Shown here: one piece after another, positions 17,987-26,292 of the stretch
Layout of the letters: the number at the start of each line of letters is the position of its first letter
How positions within the stretch are numbered: position 1 is the first letter of the stretch
Origin: Brucella pseudintermedia
GTDB taxonomy: Bacteria; Pseudomonadota; Alphaproteobacteria; Rhizobiales; Rhizobiaceae
DNA: 64,000 nucleotides
Assembly: GCF_008932435.1 (NCBI RefSeq)
Contig: NZ_WBWE01000005.1
Coordinates: 124,001 to 188,000 of the forward strand
Direction: 5' to 3'
Notes under the pieces: model-generated
What the model saw: only the letters and a program-made list of their open reading frames with translations
What the model was told of the DNA's origin: nothing
The model's database searches: none
Program-made: the position numbers and the translations under genes

Positions 17987-20085
17987 CGATTTTTCCATGC
18001 ATTGCGCCGCGCTTCGGTATCGCGTGGCTTTTTCGGTTTCTCAGGCTTGTCGAAGACAGATTGCTCGGCATGGCCGAACAAATCATTCTCGGCTGGCACG
18101 CCATGAACCTTGACCAGCAGGTCGGCCCACCGCTCGGCGGTCAGGCGGAGTTTGCGTTCAAGATGCCAGCCGAGTGCGAAGGCGTAAACGGTGGCATCAA
18201 ACCAGTCGTTTTTGCGCCCTGCGATCTTTTTCCAGATGCGGCCCGCCTTTGACGGAATAAGCTTTCGCTTGCCCCGTGACGGCTTGGACAGAGCCTCTTC
18301 ATCCGGATCAACGAGACTTTCGGCGGTCAACTCCTTGGCGAAGTCTTCGTCGCAAATATCGTTGGCGATATGCAGCGTGTTGCGCGGCCATTGCCCGCTC
18401 TCATCGGCCCCCAGCACGAGATTGGCGAGGGAGGCGACGACAGCGGTTTTCACATCGAACAGGCCAACCGGATAGAGAAGAACCTTTGCAATGATGCGCC
18501 GGTGCTTGTCCTTGATGTCCCGCTTGACTGGTGTTCCAAGCCAGGGGAGCCCCTGCGGTGCGCGGCCATCGAGCGCATAAACGTTCGCGCGTGGTGCGCA
18601 AAAACGATAAACGCGGTCGGTCGCGAAGCCGGAGTCGACACCGGAAAGGTCGATGCCTTTCATACCGCCGCCGGCGGTCGGATATTCTCGCCCAAAAGCA
18701 TCGGACAATTTGATCCACGGCTCGTCGCTTTGGTCAGGGGCTCCCTCGAAAATCTCCCGGTCGATGATCTGGTATTGGCCGCGCGGTCCAATGGCTATGA
18801 CCATCCACTTGATGCCATAGCCCTGCACGTCGGCAGCGGAAACCACGAGACCAGCCCATGATGGTATGACCCGTGAAGGCTGCAATTCCTTGCGCACCGC
18901 CTCGACGATCTTCTCATGTTCGACTGCGACGCCGGCAGGGTCATAGGGCAGCGCCAAATCCTGCTGGAAGAATGTGCGCAGCTTGGTGACGTTACCTTGT
19001 GCGTCCGTCCAGCGGGACCAGATATCGGCCCAACGCTCGCGCGGCGCATATGCCGCCCACAGGTGCCACGACGGTTGCCAGTCCCTGCAACGACCCTCGC
19101 AGGGATTGCAGCGCCATAGCTCAATATCGGCCTCAGGGATCGCAAGAGGAATAGGCGGCTCGCCTTCGCGAACCCGGCGCGCTATCCATTTTCCTTGCGG
19201 CAGCATTTCATGTTTGTGGCCGTCAAGGATGACCTCGTTGCAGGAAATGCAGCGGAAGTGCACCGGCAGACTTCTTTCAGAGTCTGCTGGCGACATGTTG
19301 TCGAATTCCAGTGCCTGATAGGTGCGGCAGTGCGGGCAAGGCAGGTAATAGTAACGCTGATCCCCAGCCTCGAAATCGTCGCTGATCGCACATGCGCCTG
19401 CAATTCCGGGCGTCGATCCCTGCCATTCCTTAGCAGTGTCGCCATGCATCTTCTGGCGGGCGCGGGCCTGATCGCGAGGACTGCCGCGACCGTCAACATC
19501 GCTCTGGTAGCCGGTGATCTCGTCCATGGCGAGATACTTGATCGAAACCATCTGCAGGCCCTTGGACGAACCTGCATTGACGATCTGGCAGAAGCCGCCG
19601 GCGAAACGTTTGAATGCCGTGGTCGAGCCTTGTTCATCGCGGCTGTTGACCGGGAGCACCTTGTGCTTGATGCGAGGTGTCGCCTCAATGGTCGGATGAA
19701 GCTTGATGCGGTTGAACTTCGTCGCTTCTTCCAGCGTCGGCAGCACGATCATCATCGAGCCGGGAGCCTGATCGACGATAAAGCAAAACCAGTTCTCGAT
19801 TGCGGTCGACTTGCCAAGCTGCGCGGCCCAACGGGCAGTGCAACGGCGCGCCGGGTGATCCGGATGCAGGCAATCTTGCGGCTCGCGCAGATAAGGCACA
19901 CGGTCAGTGCGGAAGTCGCCCGGCCAAGGCGAGCCGGATTCTGGCGAAACCTTGCGATAGCGGTCCGCATGCTCGGAAATGGTCAGATTCTCAATAGGGC
20001 GGCTGGCAGCTTCCAGCCCCCGGAACAACACCAGTTCGCCACGGGGCAATTCCATGAATTGCTCGCGCGGCTGCGGGGCGTTCAT
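17983..20085 (-). CDS. Terminase large subunit (GpA family)
   Basis: The 700-residue ATPase-nuclease belongs to the lambda gpA family. A Walker A-like AAQLGKS lies at 87-93 and the Walker B-type YLAMDEITGY near 190; a cysteine-rich zinc-binding segment (PCPHC and RCISC) lies in the middle. The C-terminal part holds the nuclease region with VSAADVQGYGIKW. The protein packages DNA and cuts at the packaging site. It is preceded by the small subunit gene with a four-base overlap. Confidence 0.93.
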   Translation of the reverse strand: MNAPQPREQFMELPRGELVLFRGLEAASRPIENLTISEHADRYRKVSPESGSPWPGDFRTDRVPYLREPQDCLHPDHPARRCTARWAAQLGKSTAIENWFCFIVDQAPGSMMIVLPTLEEATKFNRIKLHPTIEATPRIKHKVLPVNSRDEQGSTTAFKRFAGGFCQIVNAGSSKGLQMVSIKYLAMDEITGYQSDVDGRGSPRDQARARQKMHGDTAKEWQGSTPGIAGACAISDDFEAGDQRYYYLPCPHCRTYQALEFDNMSPADSERSLPVHFRCISCNEVILDGHKHEMLPQGKWIARRVREGEPPIPLAIPEADIELWRCNPCEGRCRDWQPSWHLWAAYAPRERWADIWSRWTDAQGNVTKLRTFFQQDLALPYDPAGVAVEHEKIVEAVRKELQPSRVIPSWAGLVVSAADVQGYGIKWMVIAIGPRGQYQIIDREIFEGAPDQSDEPWIKLSDAFGREYPTAGGGMKGIDLSGVDSGFATDRVYRFCAPRANVYALDGRAPQGLPWLGTPVKRDIKDKHRRIIAKVLLYPVGLFDVKTAVVASLANLVLGADESGQWPRNTLHIANDICDEDFAKELTAESLVDPDEEALSKPSRGKRKLIPSKAGRIWKKIAGRKNDWFDATVYAFALGWHLERKLRLTAERWADLLVKVHGVPAENDLFGHAEQSVFDKPEKPKKPRDTEARRNAWKNR

Positions 20086-20699
20086 ATCTGTTCGCTTTCC
20101 TCTTTTGGTTCGTCGGTCGTGTCGGCCTCATCCCGCTGGCGCATGGCATCGATCCGTCCGAGAATTGTCTGATTGAAAACTTCCAGTCCCTTGCGGACAA
20201 ACGCCTTGAGGACCATACGCGTGGCGCGTTCGTCGAACCCGTATTTCACAGAGGCGTTTGCGGCCTCCGTTTCCAGTGCGCGTTCGAACGCACTCTGCAT
20301 CAGTGCGACTGCATCGCGGCCTGCACGATCCACTTCCGACACTTTGGTCAGTGTCTTGCGGCGTTCCGCCAAGTCCATTTCGCGCAGTTCGGCGTCGGCC
20401 TGGGCCTTTCGCGCTGCGCCATCGGACTGACTTCCCGAAAAGCGCGGCGCAGGGTTGAAGTTTCCCTGCGCCGCAATGGTCCGCGTCGTGGGAGGAGCCA
20501 CGCGGATACGGATATTCTCGTTTCGGTGGGCGACCAGAGTATTGAACTCGACCAGTCGCGCCTTTCCGTCGTCGCGAAGCTCAATCGCTTCGGAATGTTG
20601 CTTCAGGTATCGCGACAAGGTCGAGCGCTCGACCAGATCGCCCATCGCGGTCAGCCGCGCGGCGGCTTCCGAAATCGAAATCCAATCACCGTCCGCCAT
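20082..20699 (-). CDS. Terminase small subunit
   Basis: A 205-residue protein begins MADGDWISISEAAARLTAMG. The N-terminus is a winged-helix-type DNA-binding region (SEAAARLTAMGDLVERSTLSRYLKQH) and the C-terminus is helical, as in lambda gpNu1. The small subunit recognises the packaging site. The start is uncertain because the frame is open to 20741, but the earlier ATG would lie inside a palindrome. It is coupled to the large subunit by a four-base overlap. Confidence 0.75.
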   Translation of the reverse strand: MADGDWISISEAAARLTAMGDLVERSTLSRYLKQHSEAIELRDDGKARLVEFNTLVAHRNENIRIRVAPPTTRTIAAQGNFNPAPRFSGSQSDGAARKAQADAELREMDLAERRKTLTKVSEVDRAGRDAVALMQSAFERALETEAANASVKYGFDERATRMVLKAFVRKGLEVFNQTILGRIDAMRQRDEADTTDEPKEESEQI

Positions 20700-20727
20700 G
20701 GCGTCCCGCTTTGCGTTGTGTGTATGC

Positions 20728-20745
20728 ACACGTGCAAGCACGTGT
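20728..20745. repeat. Perfect inverted repeat upstream of the terminase genes
   Basis: ACACGTGC, two bases, GCACGTGT forms a perfect 8-bp inverted repeat upstream of the small terminase start. Positions 20742-20849 between the two late genes hold no gene. It may be a packaging (cos or pac) or regulatory site; nothing else supports that. Confidence 0.45.
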
Positions 20746-20849
20746 ATCTGTGTATCGCTTTCAAAACGACCTACTGGCGAAAACCGGCAGTCGAGCCCGC
20801 CCGTCCGGTGGATTAGACGGGGATACGGTCCCTAAAAGGGGGGGAGGGG

Positions 20850-21422
20850 TCACCCGAGGAGCTTGCGGATGACGGCCTCGACCCGAGGGGGCATGGTCAC
20901 GGTCGCCTCACGCTCGAATGCATCGCGGGTCTCGCCGCGCACCATCTCATCAGGGATGCGAACGTCCGACTTCACCTGCGTGACGCGTCGTTGCGAAGCA
21001 CGCCCAATTCGTCGGTAAACATGCCCCTCCAAATTCCAGTGCTTAACGTGGCGGTAGGGGAACTGCCCGCCCATGATGAAGGTGCCGGGGAATACGCGGC
21101 GCTTCCCAAATGGCTGTGCGGCTACACCCTGGCGGGTTTCCCTTGCCCTGAAATACTTGAGGCGGATGAACCCGCCACGCGATTGCAGCGAATAGAACAG
21201 TTTTCCCGGTTTCGCGGTATCAACGTTCTTGACTGCCCGAACGATGACCTGCCGTTCCAGTCCTGTTTGTTTCGTGAGGTTGCGCACTACGCGGGTGCGG
21301 GCACGCCGCCCAACCTGATTGACGATGCGCGGCAAAACTTTCGGAAATTCCGTTTGCAGCCGCTTGATGCCGCCGGCGTATCGGCGCAGCCCTTCGATGT
21401 TTTCCCACCGATAGACAAGCAT
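20850..21422 (-). CDS. Minor tail protein Z-like / phage tail completion protein
   Basis: The 190-residue protein starts MLVYRWENIEGLRRYAGGIK. It has the basic, arginine-rich pattern of the lambda gpZ family, with KVLPRIVNQVGRRARTRVVR and a KKRVFPGTFIMGGQFPYRHVKHWN segment close to family signatures. gpZ-type proteins join the tail to the head. Finding it upstream of the terminase, apart from the tail genes, is unusual but is seen in some prophages. A terminator lies between it and the gene upstream. Confidence 0.65.
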   Translation of the reverse strand: MLVYRWENIEGLRRYAGGIKRLQTEFPKVLPRIVNQVGRRARTRVVRNLTKQTGLERQVIVRAVKNVDTAKPGKLFYSLQSRGGFIRLKYFRARETRQGVAAQPFGKRRVFPGTFIMGGQFPYRHVKHWNLEGHVYRRIGRASQRRVTQVKSDVRIPDEMVRGETRDAFEREATVTMPPRVEAVIRKLLG

Positions 21423-21440
21423 CGCGAATTCCGCCCCATG

Positions 21441-21475
21441 AAACGAAAAACCCCGGTCGCGGGTGCGCCGGGGTT
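21441..21475 (-). terminator. Terminator after the replication module
   Basis: An 8-bp stem (21449-21456 with 21468-21475, AACCCCGG) is followed on the minus strand by TTTTTCGTTT. It is placed after the 279-residue gene and before the gpZ-like gene, so it probably separates early and late transcripts. The opposite direction also has a U-rich tail (TAATCTTTTTT), so it may act both ways. Confidence 0.75.
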
Positions 21476-21526
21476 CTGTCTAATCTTTTTTAGCATCCAA
21501 GGTGTAAGTCAAGTTTCTGCAGCAGG

Positions 21527-22366
21527 TCAACACTTATTTTGGGCCTCCACACGTTTGGTGTCCCCAAAAGCCCGGCAAAGCTGGATGCCGACCATATCGC
21601 GATCCTCCAACCATGGCGTTGCCGAGCGGTGCGAAAATGTCAATTTGCGGCCTACGAGCCGATCAATGAGTGCTGATTCCAGCTTCGCGAGTGCCGCAAC
21701 CCAAATCTGATAGTCAATCCGTCCCAAGATATCGGCAGTCGGGTCAGGCGTCAGAACAAACTTGCGATAGGCGCCAGGATAGGGCCGATGGGCGCGGCGA
21801 TTAAATCCGTCAACCTCAACCGAATATTCACGCCCAAAGGCATCGACGGCTGGCCTACGGACGAACCATGACGGGGTTCCCTCGCGGCGCGCGAACACAA
21901 CGCATTCCGGTTCTGGCGCGGTATAATCGGGCGCTCGCCCCAACACGGCGCTGGAGATGACAAGCGATGCGATGCCAGCGCTGCGCGAACGGGCAGGACG
22001 CAGCATAAGACGTTCGGTCGCCCGCGCCACCGCATCTGCCGTCAGCCCGTCGAAATCCTGCCAGTCGGCAACCGGGTTCCAGCCATCCGGAAAAGAAACA
22101 TCAAAGCGGGCAAGATCGGCAACCGCCTTACCCACCTCAAGTGCATCCTCGTGCGGCGCACCCTGTTCGACCCACATACCGGGTTCTGGACGGTCGCGGT
22201 CTACAAGCGTCATGAGTTCTGCATAGCCCAGAACTTTTCCCCAAGACGAAGCCTCCAGTTGCCGCCATGCAGAGTGAATGCTATCCAGACCATCAACGCC
22301 ACCGCCTTTTGGCAGTTCGTGGACGAAAGCCCAGACGAGAAGTTCATCAATCGTTACAGTTTTCAT
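21527..22366 (-). CDS. Phage protein of unknown function
   Basis: The 279-residue product starts MKTVTIDELLVWAFVHELPKG. No known domain is recognised. It has a central PTPGMWVEQGAPHEDALEVG-like stretch and a C-terminal helical SHRSATPWLEDRDMVGIQLC. Such proteins often follow phage primase genes and may aid replication, which is inference. Upstream lies the 10-bp repeat block, so the promoter or origin for this gene may be there. Confidence 0.6.
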   Translation of the reverse strand: MKTVTIDELLVWAFVHELPKGGGVDGLDSIHSAWRQLEASSWGKVLGYAELMTLVDRDRPEPGMWVEQGAPHEDALEVGKAVADLARFDVSFPDGWNPVADWQDFDGLTADAVARATERLMLRPARSRSAGIASLVISSAVLGRAPDYTAPEPECVVFARREGTPSWFVRRPAVDAFGREYSVEVDGFNRRAHRPYPGAYRKFVLTPDPTADILGRIDYQIWVAALAKLESALIDRLVGRKLTFSHRSATPWLEDRDMVGIQLCRAFGDTKRVEAQNKC

Positions 22367-22370
22367 ATTT

Positions 22371-22624
22371 TACACCACTTGCGATAGTTTGCACCAGTTT
22401 GCACCACTTAGAAAACTGGAAATCGAATAACAAAATCAAATATTTGCACCAGTTTGCACCAGTTTTGGCTTGTGCATATAATAAGCTTTTTCCCCCATCC
22501 CCCTTTTTCCCTTATGTATACACAAGGAAAACTGGTGCAAACTGGTGCAAGTTGTTGAAATCATTTCATTTATCCCGTTGTTCCAACTGGTGCAGAGTGG
22601 TGCAAACTGGTGCAAACTACTGCA
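22371..22624. repeat. 10-bp tandem repeat block (iteron-like), two opposed groups
   Basis: Units of TTTGCACCAG appear in tandem with a 10-bp period: two at 22387-22406 (plus a degenerate ACACCACTT copy just before), two at 22443-22462, then in reverse orientation (AACTGGTGCA) two at 22531-22550 and four at 22585-22624 (the second and fourth with changes). Between the opposed groups is an AT-rich and poly-pyrimidine stretch (about 22463-22530). The block lies downstream of the D5-type helicase-primase and upstream of the 279-residue gene. It resembles the iteron array of a replication origin or the binding site of a regulator. Confidence 0.8.
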
Positions 22625-22717
22625 CAGCATAAGTTCAATCATATCAAAGGGTTGCCGGTTTTCAGGGGCGAAAGCCGTGCCAAAGGCGGGGTTGCGGGGA
22701 CGGAGAGCGAGCATCAT
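22436..22717 (-). CDS. Possible small gene coupled to the primase and running through the repeats
   Basis: A 93-residue frame starts with ATG 22717, overlapping the primase stop by ATGA. The first 33 codons look coding (MMLALRPRNPAFGTAF), and the rest is the translation of the 10-bp repeats. The repeats may encode a short, degenerate tail or the frame may be accidental. No ribosome site was seen. Confidence 0.3.
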   Translation of the reverse strand: MMLALRPRNPAFGTAFAPENRQPFDMIELMLCSSLHQFAPLCTSWNNGINEMISTTCTSLHQFSLCIHKGKRGMGEKAYYMHKPKLVQTGANI

Positions 22718-24519
22718 CGCATGTGCGCCTCGTAATCATCAGAGCCGGACGTGTGAGCGGGTTTCGGGACCTCGATCAGGCGCAAGCCATGGTATTTGAC
22801 CGCGCGCCCATCCTCGCGCCGGTACTTCTTTTTCATGATCAGCCCGAATCTCGTCAGCGATATAGGCTTGCCGCCCTGATCGACGGTGAAGTCAACATAA
22901 GCCTGATAGAAATCCTTGGCGGTCACCTCGCCACGCTCATCAGCTTCTATACATCGGGCGCAGAAAGCGGACGTGGGGTCCATTTCGTCGCGGTATTCCT
23001 GCGTTTTCGCCTCGACCGATGCTGGAATGACGAGCCCTTCACGCAGGAAGATCAGCACACCCTCTATGAGCCAGTTCAGTATTCCCGGATATTCCGGCTG
23101 GAATTCCGAAACCACCTCCTCAAATTCGCGCTGTTCCTCCTTTTTCAGCGTCACAGGCCAATGCACCACGACCATGCGTCGCCAGATGCCGTTGTCTGTG
23201 CCGGTGATGCGTGGATAGCCGTTGCCGGACATGTGCCCGGTGAAGATGGGCTTGAAGTCGAAATAGCCTTGAAACAGGTCGCGGACGGTGAAGTCTTCAC
23301 CGCCAGTCAAATCCTTGACCAGATTTTCGCGCAAATCCTCACCTTCGGGCAATTCCTTGACGCGAAGGAAGCGTCGGCCATAGAGCCGCGCCATATCAGG
23401 CGAGGCGGCACCGCCGGAATTGCCTTCACCTATGAAGGATTCGGACGGCAGCGTAACAGAAACATCGCCAAGCAGGCGGCAAAGCGTTTCCATGTAGACG
23501 GACTTGCCATTGGCGCCGAAGCCGTAATGGAAGAACAATTTCTGTACGGTGAGGCCCACCAAACCCAAACCGGACGCTACCTGCACCATACGGCGCACAT
23601 CGTCGCTCGGCAGCATGCGTTTGAGAAAAGCATCCCATTTCGGGCATTTGGCGTTCTTTTGATAAGCGACGGGGATGATCTGGGTTATGAGGTCGCCACG
23701 GCGGTGCCCTTTGATCGCCTTGACGCTGGCGATTTTGCGCTCGATGGTTTCGGGTATATCCTCGCGGTTGTCGTCGGGATCGTCAAAGGCCGGGTTTCGC
23801 ACGTGCTCGACCTCACGCGAGAAAACCAGCGTATGGTCCAGAAGCGCCACCTTGAGCGGGTCGGCGTTGAAATCATCTGGCGAGCGCATCACATGCGGCG
23901 CCAGACAGGTCAGCATCGCTTCCAACCGCGCCCGGTTTTTTGACGTGACCGCATGATCCATGCGCCTTTTTTTGCGCTTGGCGAGGTTCGCTTTTGCATT
24001 CAGCGCCGCGTCGGCCAACTTCTTTTCCGGTCGGGATCGCTCATCCTCCGGTTTAGCCAAGGCTTCCTTTCCAGCCTTAACCGCCTCCTCTTCGGCGGGA
24101 GTGTATTGCAGGAACTCGGTTTCCATGGCGATGCGTCCGCCCAACTGCTGCGCAATGGCGAGTGAGCGCGGGTCGCCCGTGTCGATATCCCAATGCGTGC
24201 CATCCCATATCGCATAGGTCGCCTTGCGGGCCTTACTTTGGGCGAGCACGAGCATATCCTCGCCAAAATGGCGCTGCAGGCGTTCCGCGTTATCCGTGTC
24301 GGAATGGTCTAGCGCAGCACAGGCCCTCACCACTTCGCGGTCAACGCTCCGATCACCACGCGCGGTAGCAGCCGGTTCACCGTCATCCGGGGAGTGCGCA
24401 TCAGGCAGACCATCGGTGGCGGGGTTGCGGGGATCAATTTCAGCAGCTTCCGCCTGCCGTGAAGCTTCAGCCATGATTGCGCGCACTGCGGCCGGTATGT
24501 CTTGGGTATTCTTTGTCAC
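22714..24519 (-). CDS. D5-type helicase-primase
   Basis: The 601-residue protein has a D5/SF3 helicase C-terminal domain: Walker A GFGANGKS at 333-340, followed by Walker B and sensor regions (EDFTVRDLFQGYFDFKPIF, then TNGNGYPRITGTDNGIWRRM). These P4-type replication proteins unwind and prime the origin in many phages and plasmids. It overlaps the preceding Toprim gene by four bases, so the pair is a split primase-helicase system. The iteron-like block follows immediately. The family assignment is confident; action at the block is inference. Confidence 0.92.
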   Translation of the reverse strand: MTKNTQDIPAAVRAIMAEASRQAEAAEIDPRNPATDGLPDAHSPDDGEPAATARGDRSVDREVVRACAALDHSDTDNAERLQRHFGEDMLVLAQSKARKATYAIWDGTHWDIDTGDPRSLAIAQQLGGRIAMETEFLQYTPAEEEAVKAGKEALAKPEDERSRPEKKLADAALNAKANLAKRKKRRMDHAVTSKNRARLEAMLTCLAPHVMRSPDDFNADPLKVALLDHTLVFSREVEHVRNPAFDDPDDNREDIPETIERKIASVKAIKGHRRGDLITQIIPVAYQKNAKCPKWDAFLKRMLPSDDVRRMVQVASGLGLVGLTVQKLFFHYGFGANGKSVYMETLCRLLGDVSVTLPSESFIGEGNSGGAASPDMARLYGRRFLRVKELPEGEDLRENLVKDLTGGEDFTVRDLFQGYFDFKPIFTGHMSGNGYPRITGTDNGIWRRMVVVHWPVTLKKEEQREFEEVVSEFQPEYPGILNWLIEGVLIFLREGLVIPASVEAKTQEYRDEMDPTSAFCARCIEADERGEVTAKDFYQAYVDFTVDQGGKPISLTRFGLIMKKKYRREDGRAVKYHGLRLIEVPKPAHTSGSDDYEAHMR

Positions 24520-25730
24520 GCGGCACCTGCCATCATTTCAGAAAAATCAGTGCCAGCCGGAGGCCACGCAATTGCTACCTTCCGATCTGGTCTCAAGATA
24601 CGTGCACGCGCTCGCGCCATGGCGGCGGAAGTCATGACGCGCTCGGAATCGCCGTCGCCCAAAAGCACGATCTCGCGCACATGGTCGCCGATCCAGAAAG
24701 CGTCATCCGGGCCTTGGTCGGCGCGGGGAACCGGCCCCTGCACCATGACGGTGCGCAAACGCCCCTTGGCGTCTTCCTTCTTTAGGGTCGGGTGCGCGAA
24801 GCGTGATGCGGGGTCGGCGGGGCCGGAAAGATTGCCGAGGTCGCCGGCGGCGAAGTAAAACGTATCTGGGCGAAGGCTCTCAGCGCGTGCAACGGCCAGC
24901 GTGTTTTCTATGCCTTCGCCGCCTACCCAACGTTCCATACTTGGATGACCGGCAAGTGGGATAAGCCCGCCTTTTTTGCTGCCGCGCATCTTTTTCGTTG
25001 GCAACACTTCGCCGGTCGCGGTGTCAATGATTTCCGGTCGGCATTTCGGACGGCGGGCGAGATCAATCCAGGTGATGTGGCAGCCGATGACGCCGAGGTC
25101 AGGGCCAACGATCGGCGCGATCATGGCAGGTCCTTCATGCAGGCTCGCGTCACCATGCCAATAGGTTACAGATGTATCGACACGCAGCCATTCGGATTCC
25201 GGGGCACAGGCGCCCCGCGCCATTAGATAAAATCGGCCATGTGGTGCCGAGGATGAATAGAGCGTGGAAGCACGACGATATATACCCCGCGCCTTGTTTC
25301 GCTCGATCTCGCGATAGTCAGCCTGGCTTTTCGCGTGTTCTTCCTGCAATTCGGCATTGCGCTGGCGCTGTTCTTCCAGTCGCTGCAAGCGTGCAGTCCT
25401 GTCGGCGTCCGATTCCCGCTCGCCACCTTCCGGGATGGACTTGTCAAGGAGGATCGAGCAGGCTTCCAGCAAACCTTCGCGGCTGCGAACATTGAGGCCA
25501 CGCACATGCGCCGCCATGCCTATCGCATCATTCCCGCCTATACCGCCTTGACGGCAGTTCCATTTATTCTTCTGGGTGTTGAAGGCGAACGTATCCTTGC
25601 CGCCGCAGGCGGGGCAGGGTTGCGGGTGTTCGCTTCCGCGCGGATTGCATTTCAGGTTGAGGCGCTGCGCAGCATCCGCGATCGTGATGGCACGCGCATC
25701 CTCGACAAAGAGTTTCAGCGCGGCGCTCAT
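24516..25730 (-). CDS. Toprim primase with zinc-binding domain
   Basis: The 404-residue protein begins MSAALKLFVEDARAITIADAA. Near residues 39-59 is a CHC2-like zinc-binding site (C39, C42, C59 in PCPACGGKDTF and WNCRQGGIGG). The second half is Toprim-like: EGIENTLAVARAES and DLGNLSG, with a conserved acidic GDGDSERVMTSA region. It would synthesise primers, with the D5 helicase gene coupled downstream. It ends at ATGA with that gene. Homologues are commonly found beside D5 helicases in prophages. Confidence 0.88.
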   Translation of the reverse strand: MSAALKLFVEDARAITIADAAQRLNLKCNPRGSEHPQPCPACGGKDTFAFNTQKNKWNCRQGGIGGNDAIGMAAHVRGLNVRSREGLLEACSILLDKSIPEGGERESDADRTARLQRLEEQRQRNAELQEEHAKSQADYREIERNKARGIYRRASTLYSSSAPHGRFYLMARGACAPESEWLRVDTSVTYWHGDASLHEGPAMIAPIVGPDLGVIGCHITWIDLARRPKCRPEIIDTATGEVLPTKKMRGSKKGGLIPLAGHPSMERWVGGEGIENTLAVARAESLRPDTFYFAAGDLGNLSGPADPASRFAHPTLKKEDAKGRLRTVMVQGPVPRADQGPDDAFWIGDHVREIVLLGDGDSERVMTSAAMARARARILRPDRKVAIAWPPAGTDFSEMMAGAA

Positions 25731-26110
25731 TCGTCACCGCCCTGAGCCGTTCGTCCCCGTTCCAATGACGAGGCGTGCTTTCTAAAAAGGCCAGCCTGTG
25801 CTTCGTAGAAATTCTGCAATCCACGTAAAGCGCTGGCGAGCGTGATATCGGTGTTGGCATGCAACCATCTTGCCCGCCGCCCGTATCCTGCTGACTTGGC
25901 CGAATAGGTAACCACGCCTTGACCATGAACTGATCTGACGACGGATAGGGTCGAGAGACGGTTGAAGCCGCTTGACTGAATTCCTGTTGCCTCAAGCCTG
26001 TTTTCGTTTGTGGACTTATGAACAGTCCATTGGTAGCCCGGCATGAGCCGGGTGAGCTCTTTGCGAAAGTGAGCGGATGTGAATTCGTTACTGAACGTGG
26101 GAACAGTCAT
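25727..26110 (-). CDS. Small phage protein of unknown function
   Basis: A 127-residue protein starts MTVPTFSNEFTSAHFRKELTRL. It has a basic N-terminal half and a stretch (SAGYGRRARWLHANTDITLASAL) that may bind nucleic acid. It overlaps the Toprim gene and the small gene upstream by four bases each. The operon position suggests a role in replication or regulation. No domain is recognised. Confidence 0.6.
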   Translation of the reverse strand: MTVPTFSNEFTSAHFRKELTRLMPGYQWTVHKSTNENRLEATGIQSSGFNRLSTLSVVRSVHGQGVVTYSAKSAGYGRRARWLHANTDITLASALRGLQNFYEAQAGLFRKHASSLERGRTAQGGDE

Positions 26111-26292
26111 TCTGCACCTACATCTTTCCGGCGCGCAAGCGCATTGCGGCTTGTCACCATGGTGTATCCATCGGGGAAACGGACCAGACAGGAGTTCATG
26201 ACCTTGGCGCGTATATCGACAGCGCATGGCTGACCTTTGCGGCCCTGCCGGTTCCATCGGTAAACATAGGGGAATTGGACAGGAGAGGTCAT
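26107..26292 (-). CDS. Small conserved phage protein
   Basis: A 61-residue protein starts MTSPVQFPYVYRWNRQGRKGQPC. It is basic, with a charged C-terminus (NALARRKDVGAE). Proteins of this kind, with an YVYRWNRQGRKGQ opening, are typical between the C5 methyltransferase and the primase of rhizobial prophages. It overlaps the methyltransferase stop at one end and the next gene at the other. The function is unknown. Confidence 0.65.
   Translation of the reverse strand: MTSPVQFPYVYRWNRQGRKGQPCAVDIRAKVMNSCLVRFPDGYTMVTSRNALARRKDVGAE

Noticed and set aside
22371..22624. CRISPR array
   Set aside because: The repeats are 10 bp, arranged without spacers and in both orientations, with no cas genes nearby.
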